A stretch of 64,000 nucleotides of DNA from Streptomyces sp. NBC_01471 (GTDB taxonomy: Bacteria > Actinomycetota > Actinomycetes > Streptomycetales > Streptomycetaceae), in contig NZ_CP109450.1 in the NCBI RefSeq assembly GCF_041438865.1, positions 868,001 to 932,000 on the forward strand, read 5' to 3'. Below the pieces are notes generated by a model, which did not search any database, was not told the DNA's origin, and saw only the letters and a list, made by a program, of their open reading frames with translations. This document shows, piece after piece, positions 24,485 to 33,327 of this stretch (within the stretch, counting starts at the first letter, position 1; each line of letters begins with the position of its first letter). The translations under genes were made by a program, and so were the position numbers.

Positions 24485-24865
24485 ATGGAGATCCTGGGAA
24501 CCACGCTGCGTATCTGCGTCGACGACCTCGAAGCTTCGGTGTTCTTCTACGAACGCCTGACCGGCGCCAAGGCGCTGCGCTTCGAGCGCGGCGGGGTGTC
24601 CGTCGCCGCGGTCGGCTTCTTCCTTCTGATGAGCGGTCCGGAGTCGGAGCTGGAGATTCTGCGCAAGGTGACGGCCACCATCGCGGTACGTGATGTCGAC
24701 GAGGCTCTCGTCACGCTCACCGAGGTCGGCGCACAGGTCATCGCGGGGCCGGTACCGACCCCGGTGGGCCGCAATCTGATCGCGGTCCACCCCGACGGGT
24801 CGGTGTTCGAGTACGTCGACAGGAACGGGGACGGGGCGGGAACCGGAACCGGCTCCACCGCCTGA
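24485..24865 (+). CDS. VOC-superfamily (glyoxalase/dioxygenase-like) protein
   Basis: 126 residues from ATG 24485. One vicinal-oxygen-chelate module pair: starts EILGTTLRICVDDLEASVFFYERLTG and ends NLIAVHPDGSVFEYVDR with the metal Glu. Family members isomerise, dioxygenate or bind small molecules such as bleomycin. No ribosome site is evident; a TAGGCT -10-like hexamer lies seven bases before the ATG, so the transcript may be leaderless. It converges with the DUF5107 gene across a strong terminator. Confidence 0.85.
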   Translation: MEILGTTLRICVDDLEASVFFYERLTGAKALRFERGGVSVAAVGFFLLMSGPESELEILRKVTATIAVRDVDEALVTLTEVGAQVIAGPVPTPVGRNLIAVHPDGSVFEYVDRNGDGAGTGTGSTA

Positions 24866-24870
24866 GCCGT

Positions 24871-24904
24871 ACGGCCCCGGCAGCCGTACGGCTGCCGGGG
24901 CCGT
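24871..24904. terminator. 34-bp perfect palindrome, bidirectional terminator
   Basis: ACGGCCCCGGCAGCCGT followed directly by its exact reverse complement, giving a 15-bp stem with a 4-nt GTAC loop. It lies between convergent genes ending at 24865 and 24932. Confidence 0.85.
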
Positions 24905-24944
24905 CAGTTCCGCGGCGTCAGCTCTGCGGCGTCAGCTCTGCGGC
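24903..24944. repeat. 14-bp tandem repeat containing a stop codon, three copies
   Basis: On the plus strand GTCAGCTCTGCGGC at 24931-24944 and 24917-24930 are identical, and 24903-24916 differs at two bases. The minus-strand copies each contain TGA. The first is the real stop of the DUF5107 gene (24932-24934). Because 14 is not a multiple of three, the three TGAs fall in all three frames. Confidence 0.85.
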
Positions 24945-26899
24945 CGCATCCGGTACTCGTACTCCTCCGGCAGCGGATCGTCCGTGAGGGCCGACCAGAC
25001 CTCGTTGAGGATCTCCGCGCCCTCGCGGAGATCCGCCACTTCGAAGCCCGCGTCGAAGACCGCGCGCGCCGCCCCGGAGTCCCCTTCGGCGAGCAGCAGT
25101 TGGGCCTCGATCAGACGGAACCGGCCGCGGGCGCGGGTCTCCGGGTCCAGCCGGTCCCAGACGCGCCGTGCGTCCGCGGTGCGTCCCACCGTGAGCAGGA
25201 CATCGATCGCCTCGCGCCCCAGGGCGGCCGTGACCGCCGTCCAGGTCCCGCCGTCGCGGGGCTCCGCGCAGAGGTCGTCGAAGGCCTCGGCCCAGCGGTC
25301 GGCCGACCGCCCGTCGTGGCCCTCGTACCGGTCGGCCACCGCGAGGCAGCGCAGCAGCGGCCAGCGGGACGGGGCCAGTTCGAGGCCGCGCTCCCAGCTG
25401 CGCACCGCCTGGGCCCGGTCGCCGCCGTGCCACTGGGCGATCCCCAGGTGGTACTCGGTCAGGGGTTCGGCGAGCGCCGTCTCCAGCATGTCCCGCCAGT
25501 GCCTGGAGACCAGGGAGGGGCCGGGCGGGGTGTCCTTGCGCGGCGCCGGGAAAGCACCTGAGCGGTACAGCTCGACCCACGGCTGCTGGTCCTCGCCGAG
25601 CGCCGACGCGTCGAACGGCGTCCCGGGCAGCTGGTGTCCGCCGCGCAGCACTTCGAGCGCGCCCCAGCCGGACCCGGTGGCGAGCATCGTGTGCGGCTCA
25701 CGGTCCACGCAGCCGCGCCACGCCTCGAAGGCGGCCTCGACCGCGGCCCTGGGCAGCACGGCTTCGAGCCGGGCCGCCGCCTCGCCGCGGGCCGCGGCCC
25801 AGTCGTCGCCGTGGACGGCCGACGCATCCGTTTCGAGCGGCCCGTATGCCTCCAGCCAGCTGAACTCGGCGCCCGCTTCCAGGCGTACGTGCTCCAGCTG
25901 GGTGCGGGCCAGACCCGCCTGGATCTCCGCGTACCCACCGGTGCCCGGTTCGGTCAGCCACTGCTGCCAGCGCCGGCCGCCGGTGCCCGAACCCCACAGG
26001 AAGAGCTTCCGGCCGCGCAGCTGGTCGGTCGATGTCTGGACGAGGCCCCGGCCGTCCCCGTCCAGCGAGGCGATCCACTTCCTCGCCTCGCGCGGAACCT
26101 CGTAGAAGTAGTCGGCCGGGTACTCGCTGCGGAGGGAGTACGTGCGGTCGGCCCCGTTCCAGTCCGGCACCGGGACGCGGCGCAGGCTGCGCTCGTAGCC
26201 GAAGTGCCAGGCCTCGTCGGCAGGGGCGAGGACACGGGTCGACGGACCCTCGGGCACGGCGATGTTGGACCACCAGTAGGTGGGCACCGGCTGCTCGTGC
26301 GGGTTGCGGATCCGGACGCCGACGTGGAGGAAGTCGGAGTCGGCCGGCAGCCAGAGGTCGACCTGGAAGGGCAGGTCGCGCAGCCGCTCCCACTCCCAGA
26401 GCCGCAGCATCTCACCGCCGTCGGGTGCGGTCACCAGCGCCGCGTGCAGCGGGGCACAGCTGAGCGCGGTGTGTCCGGTCGCGCCGATGTTCCACTCGAT
26501 GCCGCCGGAGAACCAGGCGCCGTTGAGCGCGAAGTCGGCGGGCTGGAGTACGGGGTTGCGGTAGAGCAGCTCCCGGCCGGACGGCTTGTGGAACAGGGAG
26601 TGGATCCGGCCGCCGAGGCCGGGCAGCACCGTGGCCCGCAGCCGGTCGTTCTCGATCACGATGGTGTCGATGCCGGTGGGCGTGCGCTCCCTGCCGTAGC
26701 CGTCGAGGACGCGCACGGGCAGCACGCTGGTCAGCGGCTCGTACCCGACCTGGCGGGCCATGTCGTGCGGGAGTCCGGCGCGCCCCTCGGCGTCCACGGT
26801 GTGCGTCTCGTCGAGCGGGCGCAGCGCCGGAAGCGGGTTCTCCGGCCCCAGCGGGGCAGCGGGCAGCGTCATTACGGCACGTCGCACGGTCGTGGCCAA
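24932..26899 (-). CDS. DUF5107 domain protein with TPR-like C-terminus
   Basis: 655 residues if translation begins at the TTG at 26899, which has GTGAGG five bases upstream and gives an N-terminus MATTVRRAVMTLPAAPLG like that of other streptomycete members (recalled, not searched). Residues ~60-370 form the DUF5107 beta-sandwich domain (IVIENDRLRATVLPGLGGRIHSL, YRNPVLQPADFALNGAWFSGG, GIEWNIG, TYWWSNIAVPEG), a fold related to galactose mutarotase-like carbohydrate-active proteins. Residues ~400-650 are helical TPR-type repeats. The function is unproven; a role in carbohydrate processing is commonly inferred. The stop lies inside a 14-bp tandem repeat. Confidence 0.85.
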   Translation of the reverse strand: MATTVRRAVMTLPAAPLGPENPLPALRPLDETHTVDAEGRAGLPHDMARQVGYEPLTSVLPVRVLDGYGRERTPTGIDTIVIENDRLRATVLPGLGGRIHSLFHKPSGRELLYRNPVLQPADFALNGAWFSGGIEWNIGATGHTALSCAPLHAALVTAPDGGEMLRLWEWERLRDLPFQVDLWLPADSDFLHVGVRIRNPHEQPVPTYWWSNIAVPEGPSTRVLAPADEAWHFGYERSLRRVPVPDWNGADRTYSLRSEYPADYFYEVPREARKWIASLDGDGRGLVQTSTDQLRGRKLFLWGSGTGGRRWQQWLTEPGTGGYAEIQAGLARTQLEHVRLEAGAEFSWLEAYGPLETDASAVHGDDWAAARGEAAARLEAVLPRAAVEAAFEAWRGCVDREPHTMLATGSGWGALEVLRGGHQLPGTPFDASALGEDQQPWVELYRSGAFPAPRKDTPPGPSLVSRHWRDMLETALAEPLTEYHLGIAQWHGGDRAQAVRSWERGLELAPSRWPLLRCLAVADRYEGHDGRSADRWAEAFDDLCAEPRDGGTWTAVTAALGREAIDVLLTVGRTADARRVWDRLDPETRARGRFRLIEAQLLLAEGDSGAARAVFDAGFEVADLREGAEILNEVWSALTDDPLPEEYEYRMRPQS

Positions 26900-27123
26900 G
26901 GCAACCTCACTCGCTCGTGGGGGCAGCCGTCCGCCCGGCCCCTCCCCTGATGACCATGGAACACCGGCGGGGCGGGTCTGACCAGGGGTTCCCGCCGGCC
27001 GATTTGCCGGACGCCCCGACGGCAGGTCCGCAGGGGCGCCCCCGAAAAAGAGTGGACACCGGCCGCGGCCCGCCCCGTACCCTGCACCGGGAACGGTGTA
27101 CGAACGAGACAAGGACTGACGAG

Positions 27124-27468
27124 ATGGCCGAGCCGGCCGAGCCGCACACCTACCGGGTCATCGTGCGGGGCACCTGGGACGGGCTGACGGACACTTCGCG
27201 GACCCGGCTGCTCGCCGATGTGGACGACCACGGTCTGACGCAGATGCACTTCACCGAGCAGGGGTCGCTGACCTACGACAAGGCGCTGAAGCACTTCTCG
27301 TTCCGCTATGTCGTCGTCTCCGACGCGGCGGACGGCGAGGAGATGGCGGGCGCCATCGCCGAGGACCGGGCCGAGTCCGCGCTGAAGGAGCTGGGGCACG
27401 GCTTCGGGCCGCTGCGCTCGACCGTGACGGACATGGACACCATGAAGATCAACCGCAAGGGCCGCTGA
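27124..27468 (+). CDS. small conserved protein, DUF6204-like
   Basis: 114 residues from ATG 27124 (AAGGA site). Begins HTYRVIVRGTWDGLTDTSR and has FTEQGSLTYDKAL and FSFRYVVV; I recall the same layout in the streptomycete DUF6204 family, but could not check. Single alpha/beta domain, soluble, no known function. Upstream 26900-27123 holds no gene, only a run of GC-rich sequence and this gene's ribosome site. Confidence 0.75.
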   Translation: MAEPAEPHTYRVIVRGTWDGLTDTSRTRLLADVDDHGLTQMHFTEQGSLTYDKALKHFSFRYVVVSDAADGEEMAGAIAEDRAESALKELGHGFGPLRSTVTDMDTMKINRKGR

Positions 27469-27531
27469 CCGGCCCGGCAGCAGCCCGGCCCCGTCCAGGA
27501 GCTGGCCACCGATCGTCCGGCGGCACAGCTG

Positions 27532-28086
27532 TCAGCGGACCGTCATCTCCGCGGTGAACGCCCAGCGTTCGTGGTCCCGCCAGGCTCCGTCGATGAAGAG
27601 GAAGTCCGGCGAGTACCCCTCCAGCCGGAAGCCGGCGCGGCGGACCAGCGCCAGCGATGCCAGGTTGGCGGGCTGGACGTTGGCCTCGAGGCGGTGCAGG
27701 CCGAGCGGCCCGAAGGCATACGCCATCACCAGGCGCAGGCCCTCCCCCATCAGGCCCCGGCCCGCGGCGTGCGCGAACGCGCCGTAACCGAGCGCCCCGC
27801 TGCGGAACGCGGCCTCGACGATGTTGTTGATGTTGATGAACCCCGCGATGCGTCCGGCCGCATCGCCCTCGCGTTCGCAGACCAGGAAGCCCGCCTTGGC
27901 GGGGTCCTCGATCAGCCGCCGGGCGTAGACGAGATAGCTCTCCTGGTCGGCGGGCGGGGCGAGCCAGGGCTGCTGCAGCTCCCTGCTCTCGCGTACCAGC
28001 GCGGTGAATTCCCCGGCGTCCTCGTACGAGAAGGGGCGTACGCCCACCCGGGGCCCGGAGGCGAGATATGCGATGGTGTCTGACAT
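27532..28086 (-). CDS. GNAT acetyltransferase, RimJ/RimL-like
   Basis: 184 residues, ATG at 28086. N-acetyltransferase fold: VGVRPFSYEDAGEFTALVRESR, AGFININNIVEAAFRSGALGYG, the CoA-binding GRGLMGEGLRLVMAYAF (Q/RxxGxG/A variant), and HRLEANVQPANLASLALVRRAGF. This is the RimJ/RimL group, which acetylates protein N-termini, but also small molecules and, in MccE, nucleotide-peptide antibiotics. It lies 29 bp downstream of an MccF-like S66 gene. A TAGCCT -10 hexamer six bases before the ATG (28093-28098) also allows separate leaderless transcription. Confidence 0.88.
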   Translation of the reverse strand: MSDTIAYLASGPRVGVRPFSYEDAGEFTALVRESRELQQPWLAPPADQESYLVYARRLIEDPAKAGFLVCEREGDAAGRIAGFININNIVEAAFRSGALGYGAFAHAAGRGLMGEGLRLVMAYAFGPLGLHRLEANVQPANLASLALVRRAGFRLEGYSPDFLFIDGAWRDHERWAFTAEMTVR

Positions 28087-28092
28087 CGGGCC

Positions 28093-28098
28093 AGGCTA
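28093..28098 (-). promoter_or_regulatory. -10-like TAGCCT six bases before GNAT start
   Basis: Minus strand TAGCCT-N6-ATG matches the leaderless start pattern TANNNT-N6-ATG. No convincing -35 was seen. It allows the acetyltransferase to be expressed apart from the peptidase operon. Confidence 0.35.
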
Positions 28099-28115
28099 CG
28101 GTCTCGCCCGACGCT

Positions 28116-29153
28116 TCAGACCAGGGCCGGGACGTCCAGCGTGAGGGTGCCCGCACCGGCGTCGAGGACGGCGGGGACGCCGAGCGGCATCGTCTGCGCC
28201 GTGGAGCAGTGCCCGAAGCCGAACTCCCCGGCCACCGGGACACCGAGACCGCCGAGCCGGTCCAGCAGCACCGCCCGCACCTCGTCGCCCGGAGTGCAGC
28301 CCTCCCAGGAGCCGAGTGCGATGCCCGCGACCCCGTCCAGCAGCCCCGAGCGGAGCAGCTGAGTGAGGATCCGGTCGATGCGGTAGCCCTCCTCGCCGAT
28401 GTCCTCGATCAGCAGCAGCCCGCCGCGCCCCGTGGGGCGGGCGTGCGGTGTGCCGAGCTCGGCGGCGAGCAGCGAGACGCAGCCGCCGAAGGTGACGCCG
28501 GCCGCCCGCCCGGGGACCAGGGTGCGGGCGGTGCCGAGGCCGAGCGTGCGGACCGTGTCGGGCTCGAAGAGCGTGGCGCGCAGGGACTCCTGCGTCTCCG
28601 CGTTCTCGATGAAGCTGAGCGCCGCGGTCATCGGTCCGTGCAGGGTGGCGAGGCCCATCCGCACCGCGAACGCCTCGTGCAGCGCGGTCACATCGCTGTA
28701 GCCGACGAACACCTTGGGCCCGGCGGCGCGCATCGCCGCCCAGTCCACCAGGTCGGCCATGCGCTGTGCGCCGTATCCGCCGCGCGCGCAGAGGACCGCG
28801 GAGAACCCCGGGTCGCACCAGGCCGTCTGGAGGTCGCGGGCGCGCGCCTCGTCCGCGCCCGCCAGATATCCGAACCGCGGGTGCCTGTCGAGCACATGGG
28901 GCATCACCACCGGGTCCAGGTCCCAGCCGCGGAGGATGGCGAGCCCGGCCGTGAGCCGCTCCTCCGGGACCGGCCCGCTGGGCGACACGACGGCGACCCT
29001 GGCCCCCGGCCGCAGCCGGGCCGGCCGGGTCAGCGGGACGAGGGCGGGCGCGGTGCGGCCGGGCGGCGCGGGACCGGGCGCAGCGGCGGACGGCAGCGTG
29101 AGGGACGGCTGTGCGAGGGGTGCCGTGGTGCGGGGTGCCGGGGGGCTGCTCAC
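28116..29153 (-). CDS. S66 peptidase (LD-carboxypeptidase / MccF-like)
   Basis: 345 residues, GTG at 29153 overlapping the upstream S9 stop by 4 nt. S66 hallmarks: VAVVSPSGPV, ARGGYGAQRM, the nucleophile Ser in FVGYSDVTALHEAF, TLHGPM, the Glu in LLIEDIGEE, and the catalytic His in FGHCSTAQTMPLG. The family cleaves murein LD-tetrapeptides (L,D bond) or detoxifies microcin C (MccF). It is the fourth of four different peptidase genes in a row and precedes a RimL-like acetyltransferase. Confidence 0.9.
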   Translation of the reverse strand: MSSPPAPRTTAPLAQPSLTLPSAAAPGPAPPGRTAPALVPLTRPARLRPGARVAVVSPSGPVPEERLTAGLAILRGWDLDPVVMPHVLDRHPRFGYLAGADEARARDLQTAWCDPGFSAVLCARGGYGAQRMADLVDWAAMRAAGPKVFVGYSDVTALHEAFAVRMGLATLHGPMTAALSFIENAETQESLRATLFEPDTVRTLGLGTARTLVPGRAAGVTFGGCVSLLAAELGTPHARPTGRGGLLLIEDIGEEGYRIDRILTQLLRSGLLDGVAGIALGSWEGCTPGDEVRAVLLDRLGGLGVPVAGEFGFGHCSTAQTMPLGVPAVLDAGAGTLTLDVPALV

Positions 29154-31141
29154 TTGTTCAGCTCCAGGGCGGTGATGTCGGGCCGCTCGATGCCGAAGGT
29201 CTGCGCGTACAGGGAGAGTTCGGCCTCCAGCGCGCGGATCATGGTGTCGGCCCTGCGGAATCCGTGCCCCTCACCCTCGAACGTGAGGTACGCGTGCGGT
29301 ACGCCCCGGCCCGCCATCCGCTCCAGGAACCGCTCGCACTGCACGGGCGGGCAGATCACGTCGTCCAGCCCCTGGAGCAGCAGGAACGGCGCGGACACCC
29401 GGTCCGCGTGCTGGGCGGGCGAGCGGTCGCGGTAGCGGTCGGGGACCTCGGCGAACGGGCCGATGAGGGTCTCCAGGTACTGGGACTCGAAATCGTGGGT
29501 GCCGTCCTCGGACGCCCAGTCGGTCAGATCGAGGATGGGGTACATGATGGTGCCGCAGGCGTAGACGCCGGACGACGCCAGCGAGGCGGCCGAGGTCCAG
29601 CCGCCCGCGCTGCCGCCGCGGATCGCGAGCCGCGCCCGGTCGGCGCTGCCCTCGTCCGCGAGCGCCCCGGCGACGGCCGCGCAGTCCTCCACGTCCACGA
29701 CGCCCCACTGGGCGCGCAGCCGGTTGCGGTACTCCCGTCCGTAGCCGGTCGAACCGCCGTAGTTCACCTCGGCCACGCCGATGCCGCGCGAGGTGAAGTA
29801 GGCGATCTCCAGATCGAGGACGAGCGGCGTACGGCTGGTGGGGCCGCCGTGCGCCCAGACCACGAAGGGCGGCAGTTCACCGTCCGGCGCGGTCCGGTCC
29901 GGGCTGTGCGGCGGGTGGATGTGGGCGTGGATCTCGCGGCCGCCGGGCCCGGTGAACGTGCGGCTGCGCGGATCGGGGTAGTAGGCGGGGTCCACCGCGT
30001 CCCGGTGCGGGGCGCCGATGACGCGGGTGTGGCCGGTGCCGGTGTCCAGCTCCACGATTTCGAACGTGGAGCGCGGGCCTGCCGCGAGGCCGACCACCCG
30101 GCTGCCGTCCGCGGACAGGGCCGGGGCCCACTCGCTCCAGGGGCCCGGCGCGTCGACGAGTTCGCCGGTCTCCGGGTCGAGCACACCGAGCGAGGTGGTG
30201 CCCGCTCCGTGGACGACCGCGATCAGTCCGTCGTCCAGCGGCTCGAACCACTTCTGGCCGACCTTCCAGAGCGGTCCGCCGAACTCCTCGTCGCGGGGGC
30301 AGAGTGCGACGGCGGTGCCGTCCTGATCCGCCCGGTAGAGATTCCACCAGCCGGTGCGGTCGGACGCGAACAGCAGCCGCCCGTCCGCCGCCCAGCCGAC
30401 CTGGGCGACGGACTCGTCGGGTCCTCCGGCGAAGTGCCGGGCCCCCTCGAAGCGGCCGTCGCCCGTGACGTCGGCGACCATGACGTCGCTCCCGTCCCAC
30501 GGCATCCGCGGATGGTCCCAGCCCAGCCACGCGGCGCTCCGCCCGTCCGGCGAGAGCCGTGCGCCGGTGACGAAGCGGTGCCCGCCGTCGGAGAGTTCAC
30601 GTACGGCCGTGCGGTCCCCGGCGGCCGAGCCGTCCAGCGGTACGGCCGCGATCACCCGGCGTACATCGGTCGGCGATCCGCCGGTGAACTCCTCCAGTAC
30701 GCACCAGACTTCACCGCGGTCCAGGTGGATCGCCGGGTCCACCCAGCGCAGCCCGCCGCCCACGGCGGAGACCGGGGTGAGCGGCCTCGGCTGCGCCGTG
30801 CCGCCCCGCGCGTCCGGCTCGTACGCGTAGAGCCGCTGGTCGGCGAAGTGGACGAAGACCACGAGTGGTCCGCCCGAGGGACGCGCCACCCCGGCCCAGG
30901 GCTGTCCGCCGTACTCCATGACCCGGCTCCGGACGTTCCACGGAGCGGGCAGCGCCGTCTCCTCGCTGCCGTCCTCCCGCCGCCGCACCAGCGCGCGGCG
31001 GCCGCCCTCGGCGGGGCGCGGCGCGGTCCACCACACCTCCTCACCGACCGTGCCGACGAACTCGGGACGGCCGTCCTGCGACGCGGCGAGCGCGGCGTCG
31101 ATCGGCGAAGGCCACGTTCCGTAGGCTCCGGTGGATGTCAT
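29150..31141 (-). CDS. S9-family prolyl-oligopeptidase-like peptidase
   Basis: 663 residues from the ATG at 31141 (GGGGAG site). N-terminal beta-propeller with repeated hydrophobic/tryptophan blades (about 1-400), then an alpha/beta-hydrolase catalytic domain: RGGSAGGWTS (nucleophile Ser), RVSAPFLLLQGLDDVICP (Asp) and EGEGHGFR (His). These enzymes cut short peptides, often after proline or as acylaminoacyl-peptidases. It overlaps the next gene by GTGA and begins 14 bp past the M20 gene, so it belongs to the peptidase operon. Confidence 0.9.
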   Translation of the reverse strand: MTSTGAYGTWPSPIDAALAASQDGRPEFVGTVGEEVWWTAPRPAEGGRRALVRRREDGSEETALPAPWNVRSRVMEYGGQPWAGVARPSGGPLVVFVHFADQRLYAYEPDARGGTAQPRPLTPVSAVGGGLRWVDPAIHLDRGEVWCVLEEFTGGSPTDVRRVIAAVPLDGSAAGDRTAVRELSDGGHRFVTGARLSPDGRSAAWLGWDHPRMPWDGSDVMVADVTGDGRFEGARHFAGGPDESVAQVGWAADGRLLFASDRTGWWNLYRADQDGTAVALCPRDEEFGGPLWKVGQKWFEPLDDGLIAVVHGAGTTSLGVLDPETGELVDAPGPWSEWAPALSADGSRVVGLAAGPRSTFEIVELDTGTGHTRVIGAPHRDAVDPAYYPDPRSRTFTGPGGREIHAHIHPPHSPDRTAPDGELPPFVVWAHGGPTSRTPLVLDLEIAYFTSRGIGVAEVNYGGSTGYGREYRNRLRAQWGVVDVEDCAAVAGALADEGSADRARLAIRGGSAGGWTSAASLASSGVYACGTIMYPILDLTDWASEDGTHDFESQYLETLIGPFAEVPDRYRDRSPAQHADRVSAPFLLLQGLDDVICPPVQCERFLERMAGRGVPHAYLTFEGEGHGFRRADTMIRALEAELSLYAQTFGIERPDITALELNK

Positions 31142-31154
31142 GCTGACAACTCCC

Positions 31155-32501
31155 CTATGCAGTACGCAGATAGTGGTCGAGCACCCGGACGCCGAAGTGC
31201 AGCGCGTCCACCGGCACCCGCTCGTCGACCCCGTGGAACAGGGCCTGGTAGTCGAAGCCGATGGGCAGCCGCAGCGGCGAGAACCCGTACCCGGTGATCC
31301 CCAGCCGGGAGAACTGCTTGGCGTCCGTACCCCCCGACATGCAGTAGGGCACCACATACCCCTCCGGGGCGAACTTCTCGACGGCCGCGCGCAGTTTCGC
31401 GTACGTGGGCGAGTCGACCGGTGCCTGGAGCGCGACCTCGCCGTGGTCGAACTCCCAGTCGACGTCCGGCCCGGTGAGCCGGTCGAGGGTCGTACGGAAC
31501 TCGTCCTCGCCGCCGGGCAGCATCCGGCCGTCGACGTACGCCGTCGCGTGCCCGGGGATCACATTGACCTTGTAACCGGCGTCCAGCATCGTCGGGTTGG
31601 CGCTGTTGCGGACGGTCGGCTCGACCAGCGCGGCGGACGGGCCCAGCTTCGCGAGCAGTGCGTCCACGTCGAAGTCCGGATCGGTGGTGTCCACTTCGAT
31701 GCCGTGCAGTGCGGCGATCTCGGTGAGCGCGGCCCGCACGGTCGGGGTGAGCCGCACCGGCCACTCGTGTTCGCCGATCCGGGCGACGGCGGCGGCGAGC
31801 CTGCTGACCGCGTTGTCCCGGTTGACCTTGGAGCCGTGTCCCGCCCTGCCGTGCGCCGTCAGTTTGAGCCAGGCCGTGCCGCGCTCACCGGCCGCGATGG
31901 GGTAGACCGGCAGATCGGGGCCCGCGTGGAAGGTGAAGGCACCGGACTCGCTGATCCCCTCGGTACAGCCCTCGAAGAGTGCGGCGTGGTGGTCGGCGAG
32001 GAAGCCCGAGCCGTCGATGGCACTCGCCTCCTCGTCGGCCGTGTAGGCGATGACGATGTCGCGCCGGGGGCGCACGCCCTCCCGCGCCCAGGCCCGCACC
32101 ACCGCCAGGACCATCGCGTCCATGTTCTTCATGTCGACGGCGCCGCGGCCCCAGACCACCCCGTCCCGGATCTCTCCGGAGAACGGGTGCACGGACCAGT
32201 CGTCCGGCTCGGCGGGCACCACGTCGAGGTGCCCGTGGACCAGCAGCGCGTCCGCCGACGGGTCGGTGCCCGGGATCCTGGCGACCACGTTGGTACGTCC
32301 GGGAGTGCGCTCCAGGAGCGTCGGCTCGATCCCCGCACCGGCCAGCCGCTCGGCGACGTACTCCGCGGCGGGCCGCTCCCGGCAGTCGCCGCCGCCCCGG
32401 TTGGTCGTGTCGATCCGGATCAGCTCCGAGGTGAAGTCCACCACCTCGTCGAGCGCCCGGACATCCAGCGGGACCGCTTCCATCGGGTTCACGTCAGCCA
32501 T
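31155..32501 (-). CDS. M20-family metallopeptidase
   Basis: 448 residues. The ATG at 32501 has GGAGGAA directly upstream; Met7 is an alternative. The zinc site is complete: HGHLDVVPAEPDDW (first His/Asp), GRGAVDMKN (bridging Asp), TADEEASAI (catalytic and ligand Glu), the dimerisation His in GRAGHGSKVN, and the final His in FHGVDERV. This is the dipeptidase/carboxypeptidase-like branch that releases amino acids from dipeptides or acylated amino acids. It overlaps the M55 gene by 8 bp and lies 13 bp before S9. Confidence 0.92.
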   Translation of the reverse strand: MADVNPMEAVPLDVRALDEVVDFTSELIRIDTTNRGGGDCRERPAAEYVAERLAGAGIEPTLLERTPGRTNVVARIPGTDPSADALLVHGHLDVVPAEPDDWSVHPFSGEIRDGVVWGRGAVDMKNMDAMVLAVVRAWAREGVRPRRDIVIAYTADEEASAIDGSGFLADHHAALFEGCTEGISESGAFTFHAGPDLPVYPIAAGERGTAWLKLTAHGRAGHGSKVNRDNAVSRLAAAVARIGEHEWPVRLTPTVRAALTEIAALHGIEVDTTDPDFDVDALLAKLGPSAALVEPTVRNSANPTMLDAGYKVNVIPGHATAYVDGRMLPGGEDEFRTTLDRLTGPDVDWEFDHGEVALQAPVDSPTYAKLRAAVEKFAPEGYVVPYCMSGGTDAKQFSRLGITGYGFSPLRLPIGFDYQALFHGVDERVPVDALHFGVRVLDHYLRTA

Positions 32502-33327
32502 ACTGTTCCTCCACCGCGGACGAGACGAGCGTCGTGACCGCCTTGAAGGTCCGAATGCCCTCATACATCGTCTCGCTCGTGTAGGCGACACGCCGTTCGG
32601 CCGTGCGCCTGACCCCCGGAACGACGGTCGCCGCACCCACCAGATGCTCCGCGTCGAACTCCAGCTCCACCGTGAAGGCCGTACCGGTCACGGGTTCGTG
32701 TCGCACGGCGAGCGCGGTGGCGTCCGCCGCGGCCGACCGGATGTCGGAGGCCGTACGGGCCGGGGTGCGGCAGACCGCCGCGTACCGCGATACGTGGTCC
32801 TTCACCGCGACCGTACGGGCCCCGGGCGCGTAGCCCAGCGCATCGGCGCAGGCCAGGTCGTCGCCGGTGACGAGCACCACGGGGACTCCGTACTCGGCGA
32901 CGACATGTGCGTTGAGAAGGCCCTCGCTCGCCCGTACGCCGTTGAGCCAGACCCCGGTGATCGAGTTGGCCAGGTAGGTGTGGGCGAGTACACCCTCCAT
33001 GCCGGCGCCGGTGTGGTACCCGACGAAGGCGATCCCGTCGACGTCGCCGTGCTGGACGCCCTCCACCATCGACAGCGACTTATGACGGCCCGTGAGCATC
33101 TGGACCCGCTCGTCGAGCTGCTCGATCAGGAGATTGCGCATGGACCAGTGGGCCTCGTTGATGAGCACCTCGTCGGCGCCCCCGTCGAAGAACCCGAGGG
33201 CGGCGGCGTTCACGTCGGACGTGAACAGGGACCGGCAGCGCTCCCACTGCGCACTGCCGGGCAGCACGTCACCGGGCCAGGTCACACCGGTCGCGCCCTC
33301 CATGTCGGCGCTGATGAGGATCTTCAT
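32494..33327 (-). CDS. M55 D-aminopeptidase (DppA-like)
   Basis: 277 residues from the ATG at 33327 (MKILISADMEGATGV; the family's zinc ligands Asp8 and Glu10). Further zinc-site motifs: HTGAGMEGVLAHTY (His), LNGVRASEG, NEAHWSMRN (another His/Glu block). DppA-type enzymes remove N-terminal D-amino acids, typically D-Ala-D-Ala or D-Ala-Gly-Gly. It is the first gene of the peptidase operon and, with the S66 peptidase that accepts L,D bonds, points to degradation of D-amino-acid-containing, peptidoglycan-derived or non-ribosomal peptides. Confidence 0.92.
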   Translation of the reverse strand: MKILISADMEGATGVTWPGDVLPGSAQWERCRSLFTSDVNAAALGFFDGGADEVLINEAHWSMRNLLIEQLDERVQMLTGRHKSLSMVEGVQHGDVDGIAFVGYHTGAGMEGVLAHTYLANSITGVWLNGVRASEGLLNAHVVAEYGVPVVLVTGDDLACADALGYAPGARTVAVKDHVSRYAAVCRTPARTASDIRSAAADATALAVRHEPVTGTAFTVELEFDAEHLVGAATVVPGVRRTAERRVAYTSETMYEGIRTFKAVTTLVSSAVEEQYG

